Of a DNA stretch of 39,640 bases, positions 36,215-39,640 are shown piece after piece; within the stretch, counting starts at the first letter, position 1; each line of letters starts with the position of its first letter. This DNA comes from Minisyncoccota bacterium (GTDB lineage Bacteria > Patescibacteriota > Minisyncoccia > Minisyncoccales > GBS-2): NCBI GenBank assembly GCA_938023415.1, contig CALHEE010000019.1, positions 1 through 39,640 on the forward strand, in the 5' to 3' direction. Both the position numbers and the translations under genes were made by a program. A model generated the notes under the pieces. The model had not been told where the DNA came from. It searched no databases and saw only the letters and a list, made by a program, of their open reading frames with translations.

Positions 36215-36936
36215 AACTTTCAGTGATCATTCCTGCTTTTAATGAAGAAAAAAGGTTACCCAAGACCTTAGAAGAAATTGATAAATATTTATCAAAACAG
36301 AATTTTGAATACGAAATTATTGTGGTCAACGATGGTTCTAAAGATAAAACAAGAGAGGTGGTCAGAGAAAAAATGGCTAAAATAAAAAATTTGAAATTGA
36401 TTGACAACAAAGAAAATCAGGGAAAGGGAGCAGTGGTCAGGCAGGGAATGTTGGAGGCAAAAGGAGAATTTAGATTGTTTACTGATGCTGACAATTCTAC
36501 CTCCATTGATCAGATCGAGAAAATGTGGCCAGAATTTGAAAAAGGTTTTGATATTGTTATTGGATCAAGAGAGATTAAAGGAGCAATTTTAGACCCACCT
36601 CAGAATTTATTTAGGAGGTTCGTTGGTGAAGGTTTTAAAATTTTTCGGAAAATTGTCCTTGGACTTTGGGAAATTCAAGATACCCAATGCGGGTTTAAGT
36701 GTTTTACCAAAAAGGCAGCTGAAGATATCTTTCCCAGATGCCAGATTAATCGCTTTGCCTTTGATCCGGAAATTCTGTTGATTGGGAAAAAATTAGGTTA
36801 TAAAATAAAAGAGGTCCCTGTTTATTGGAGAAACGATCCTGAAAGTAAGGTAAAATTTAAAGCGATTTTTAATATGGCCCTTGATTTACTGAGAATAAAG
36901 TGGAGGGCAATTAGGGGAATGTATGAGAAAAAATGA
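36211..36936 (+). CDS. Family 2 glycosyltransferase (DPM1-like)
   Basis: LSVIIPAFNEEKRLPKTLEEI, IIVVNDGSKDKT, ENQGKGAVVRQGML, DADNSTS. Confidence 0.92.
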   Translation: MKLSVIIPAFNEEKRLPKTLEEIDKYLSKQNFEYEIIVVNDGSKDKTREVVREKMAKIKNLKLIDNKENQGKGAVVRQGMLEAKGEFRLFTDADNSTSIDQIEKMWPEFEKGFDIVIGSREIKGAILDPPQNLFRRFVGEGFKIFRKIVLGLWEIQDTQCGFKCFTKKAAEDIFPRCQINRFAFDPEILLIGKKLGYKIKEVPVYWRNDPESKVKFKAIFNMALDLLRIKWRAIRGMYEKK

Positions 36937-37954
36937 AGAAAATAAATTTCCTTCTGAACTTCGTTTTGATTTGATCAGTAAAGACTGGGTAGTGATTGCT
37001 ACTGGCCGGGCAAAGAGATTAGAACATTTTAGAAAGGAAAAAAGAAGAGAAATAAAAATCTCACCCAAAGAATGTCCTTTTTGTCACATTGAAACTCAAG
37101 AGAAACCCGTTTTAATATATTCTCATGGTAAAAAAGCCTCTTTAGAAAAAATTCCTAAAGATTGGACAACGATCGTCATCCCCAATAAGTTCCCTGCCTT
37201 TTTGCCATATTTAAAGCTTGAAAAAAAGAGAGAAGGAGAGTTTTATCAAAAAATGAATGCGGTTGGTTATTGTGAATTGGTGATTACCAAAGATCATCAA
37301 AAATCTTTGGCTCTCTTGCCTTTAGAACATGTAAAAGAAGTTTTAGATGCTTACCAAGAAAGATTTTTAAGCTTAAAAAAGAAAAGATTTGTCAATTATA
37401 TTTTTATTTTCCATAATCATGGAGCAGAAGCTGGGGCCAGTCAACCTCACCCTCATTCTCAAATTATTACCACTCCCTTGGTTGATGTTGATTTAAAAAA
37501 AGCACTTTTCAATGCCAAAAAATATTTTAAAGAGAAGAAAAGATGTATTTATTGCCAAATGAATAAATGGGAAATGAAGGTGAAAAAAAGGATTGTTTTT
37601 GAAAACAAAGATTTTTTAGCTCTTTGTCCCTTTGCCTCAAAGTCGGCCTTTGAAGTGATCATTTCACCCAAAAAACACCTCCCATACTTTGAAAAAATTA
37701 GCGAAAAGGAAAAATGGAATTTGGCAGAGGCATTACAAGTAGTTCTGAAAAAGCTTTTCAAGGCTCTCAACGATCCTGCCTACAATTTCTATTTACACAC
37801 CGCCCCTTCCGACGGGAAGGAATATCCTTACTATCATTGGCATTTAACCATTTTGCCAAAAACAGGTATCTGGGCAGGTTTTGAAATGGGAGCAAGAATG
37901 GAAATTTCTACCCTTCAACCAGAAAAAGCAGCTGAATATTTAAGAAAAGCATGA
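36923..37954 (+). CDS. galT: Galactose-1-phosphate uridylyltransferase-family protein
   Basis: CPFCH, HNHGAEAGASQPHPHSQIITTPLV, YHWHLTILPK. Confidence 0.92.
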   Translation: MRKNEENKFPSELRFDLISKDWVVIATGRAKRLEHFRKEKRREIKISPKECPFCHIETQEKPVLIYSHGKKASLEKIPKDWTTIVIPNKFPAFLPYLKLEKKREGEFYQKMNAVGYCELVITKDHQKSLALLPLEHVKEVLDAYQERFLSLKKKRFVNYIFIFHNHGAEAGASQPHPHSQIITTPLVDVDLKKALFNAKKYFKEKKRCIYCQMNKWEMKVKKRIVFENKDFLALCPFASKSAFEVIISPKKHLPYFEKISEKEKWNLAEALQVVLKKLFKALNDPAYNFYLHTAPSDGKEYPYYHWHLTILPKTGIWAGFEMGARMEISTLQPEKAAEYLRKA

Positions 37955-38694
37955 AAAAAATAAAAATCGTTGCTAATTGGAAATGTAATCCAGGAACTTT
38001 AAAAGAAGCTAAAGTTCTTTTTAATCTCTTAACCTCTGAACTTAAGAAAAATTTTTTAATTCTTAAAGATGTGGAAACAATCGTTTGCCCTCCATTTCTT
38101 TATCTTCCTTTTTTTGTCTTTCAGGTTAAAAATTTAAAACATTACAATCTAAAATTTGGGGCTCAAAATTGTTTTTGGGAAGAAAAAGGTCCTTTTACCG
38201 GAGAAGTCTCTCCCTTAATGTTAAAAAATTTGGGATGTCAATATGTAATCTTGGGACATTCTGAAAGACGTCAGATTTTAAAAGAAACAGAATTAATGAT
38301 TGGAAAAAAAATAAAGACTGCTTTAAAAGCAAAACTGAAACCGATCCTTTGCATTGGGGAAAGTTTAGAGGAAAAGAAGAAGAAAAAAACTTTTCAAGTC
38401 CTGAGGCGCCAGCTAAAAATTGTATTTCCAGAAATTTCCAAAGTGATAATTGCCTATGAGCCTGTTTGGGCAATTGGAACTGCAATGCCTTGCCCTCCAG
38501 GGGAAGCTCAAAAAATTCTTTTTTTCTTGAAGAAATTTTCAGAAAAAAGTAAAATTTTATATGGAGGAAGCGTCAATTCCCAAAATTGTAAAGAATATAT
38601 AAAAGTGGGATTTGATGGGCTTTTAGTGGGAAGCGCTTCCTTAATTCCAAAAGAATTTGTTCAGATATTAAAAAATGCCACAAATGAAATTTAG
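37951..38694 (+). CDS. tpiA: Triosephosphate isomerase
   Basis: VANWKCNPGTLKEA, YVILGHSERRQ, IAYEPVWAIGTA, LYGGSVNSQNCKEY, GLLVGSASL. Confidence 0.96.
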   Translation: MKKIKIVANWKCNPGTLKEAKVLFNLLTSELKKNFLILKDVETIVCPPFLYLPFFVFQVKNLKHYNLKFGAQNCFWEEKGPFTGEVSPLMLKNLGCQYVILGHSERRQILKETELMIGKKIKTALKAKLKPILCIGESLEEKKKKKTFQVLRRQLKIVFPEISKVIIAYEPVWAIGTAMPCPPGEAQKILFFLKKFSEKSKILYGGSVNSQNCKEYIKVGFDGLLVGSASLIPKEFVQILKNATNEI

Positions 38695-39187
38695 GCTCAT
38701 TTTCTCTTTGATTGTTTTTTCTCTTTCTCTTTTTTCTTTTCCCCAAACTGCCAGTGCTATTCAAGCTTGTGACATTGTTCATCAACAAGGTATTGTTCCT
38801 TGTACCTTGACTGGACCACAACCTTGCACTCTTTGTCATTTCTTTCAGATGCTGGAACGGATTATCAATTATCTTTTGTTTTGTGTAATCCCCCCGCTCG
38901 CTATCTTCATGCTTGTTTTGGGAGGGGCAATGTATATTGGAGCGATTTTTGAGTTTTTACCAGGAGGAATGACTACTGTCAGTAAGGCAAAAAGTTTGTT
39001 TTTTGCAGTGATCATTGGTCTTTTAATTTCTTATGGTGCCTGGCTTTTAATCCATCTCTTTTTGAATGCCTTAGGTTATACAAGGGCAGGAAATTGGTGG
39101 GAAATTGAATGTCAAATCACTCAAGCTCCCTCTCCTCCTCTTGTCACCACCTCTCCTTTCAACCAACCAGTGAAAACTTTCTCTTAA
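38684..39187 (+). CDS. Signal-peptide, multi-TM pilin/TrbC-VirB2-like membrane protein; reading frame likely disrupted at 3' end
   Basis: Signal peptide ending TASA; hydrophobic segments LLFCVIPPLAIFMLVLGGAMYIGAI and FFAVIIGLLISYGAWLLIHLFL; coding sense continues in other frames after the stop. Confidence 0.5.
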   Translation: MKFRLIFSLIVFSLSLFSFPQTASAIQACDIVHQQGIVPCTLTGPQPCTLCHFFQMLERIINYLLFCVIPPLAIFMLVLGGAMYIGAIFEFLPGGMTTVSKAKSLFFAVIIGLLISYGAWLLIHLFLNALGYTRAGNWWEIECQITQAPSPPLVTTSPFNQPVKTFS

Positions 39188-39640
39188 AGATTATTTTCAT
39201 CAACCAATCTTTTTCACTTTCTTTCAAGAAAAAGATTGTGATAATTCTGATTCTACCTTAGGTCCATTCGATCCAAATCATAACTGTATCAAAATTATTA
39301 GCATTACTCCCATACCCTCTCCTCAACCTTCTCCTACACTCTTTTCAATTTCTTCACCTATACCCTCTCATATTCTACCTAACCAATCTGCCACTCCAAC
39401 TCCTACACCTACACCAACGCCAACTCCAGCTCCCACTTGTACTTGGGTTCCTTGCAATCCAAACCCCAATTGGCGGTGTGGTGAAACAAAGCAAAGTTCC
39501 CCCTCCTTATTGTTCAGGTCATCCCATTTCTTGGGGATGGGGAGATGATGGAGAAGTATATTGTCCTGAAGGACAGATTGCCATTTCTGGCTTTTGTGGT
39601 AAAAAGAATGATGATTATGTGAAAAGGAGTGAAGAAAGGG

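Noticed and set aside
39370-39450. Short CCAACTCCTACACC-type tandem repeat as a CRISPR or satellite
   Set aside because: It encodes a Thr-Pro (TPTPTP) linker in frame with flanking Cys-rich sequence; no spacers or repeats of CRISPR type.
1-39640. Integrated mobile element or prophage
   Set aside because: No integrase, transposase, terminal repeats or phage structural genes seen; the T4CP-like cassette sits among housekeeping genes.

Overview
This AT-rich window looks like a chromosomal segment of a Candidate Phyla Radiation (Patescibacteria, Parcubacteria-like) bacterium. That placement is an inference from gene content, the absence of rpmD (L30), zinc-type S14, and CPR-type hypothetical/T4CP genes. 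Left to right it contains: hpf/raiA; a compact polyamine-type operon (speD-like AdoMetDC, BpsA-like branched-chain polyamine synthase, flavin reductase, pyruvoyl arginine decarboxylase); secA; a sigma-region-4 + HARE-HTH protein; a CPR hypothetical + VirD4/TraD-like ATPase pair; pgk; a RecJ-like DHH protein; RNase HI; RNase P RNA; a DivIC/FtsB-like protein; tRNA-Gly(CCC); an AcuC/HDAC-like deacetylase; hppA; an HD protein; a zinc-ribbon protein; an atypical Adk-family kinase; a 6S-like RNA; tRNA-Pro(GGG) and rpmB on the minus strand; an M50 protease; rpsL-rpsG-fusA-tuf; the S10/spc ribosomal protein block (rpsJ to rplO, secY, adk, map); then a glycosyltransferase, galT, tpiA and a frame-disrupted pilin-like/secreted Cys-Pro-rich gene. 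Observations most worth checking: (1) a three-way-junction RNA filling the leader of the polyamine operon; (2) a tRNA-Pro with non-canonical D/T-loop elbow bases (GTGC instead of GTTC); (3) loss of the P-loop Asp in both EF-Tu (GHVAHGKT) and EF-G (AHISAGKT); (4) several promoters placed so that mRNAs would be leaderless, plus SD-less AATTTATG start contexts; (5) a 21-bp hairpin between rpsJ and rplC. No database search, folding program or alignment was run. All calls come from reading the sequence and the supplied ORF track.
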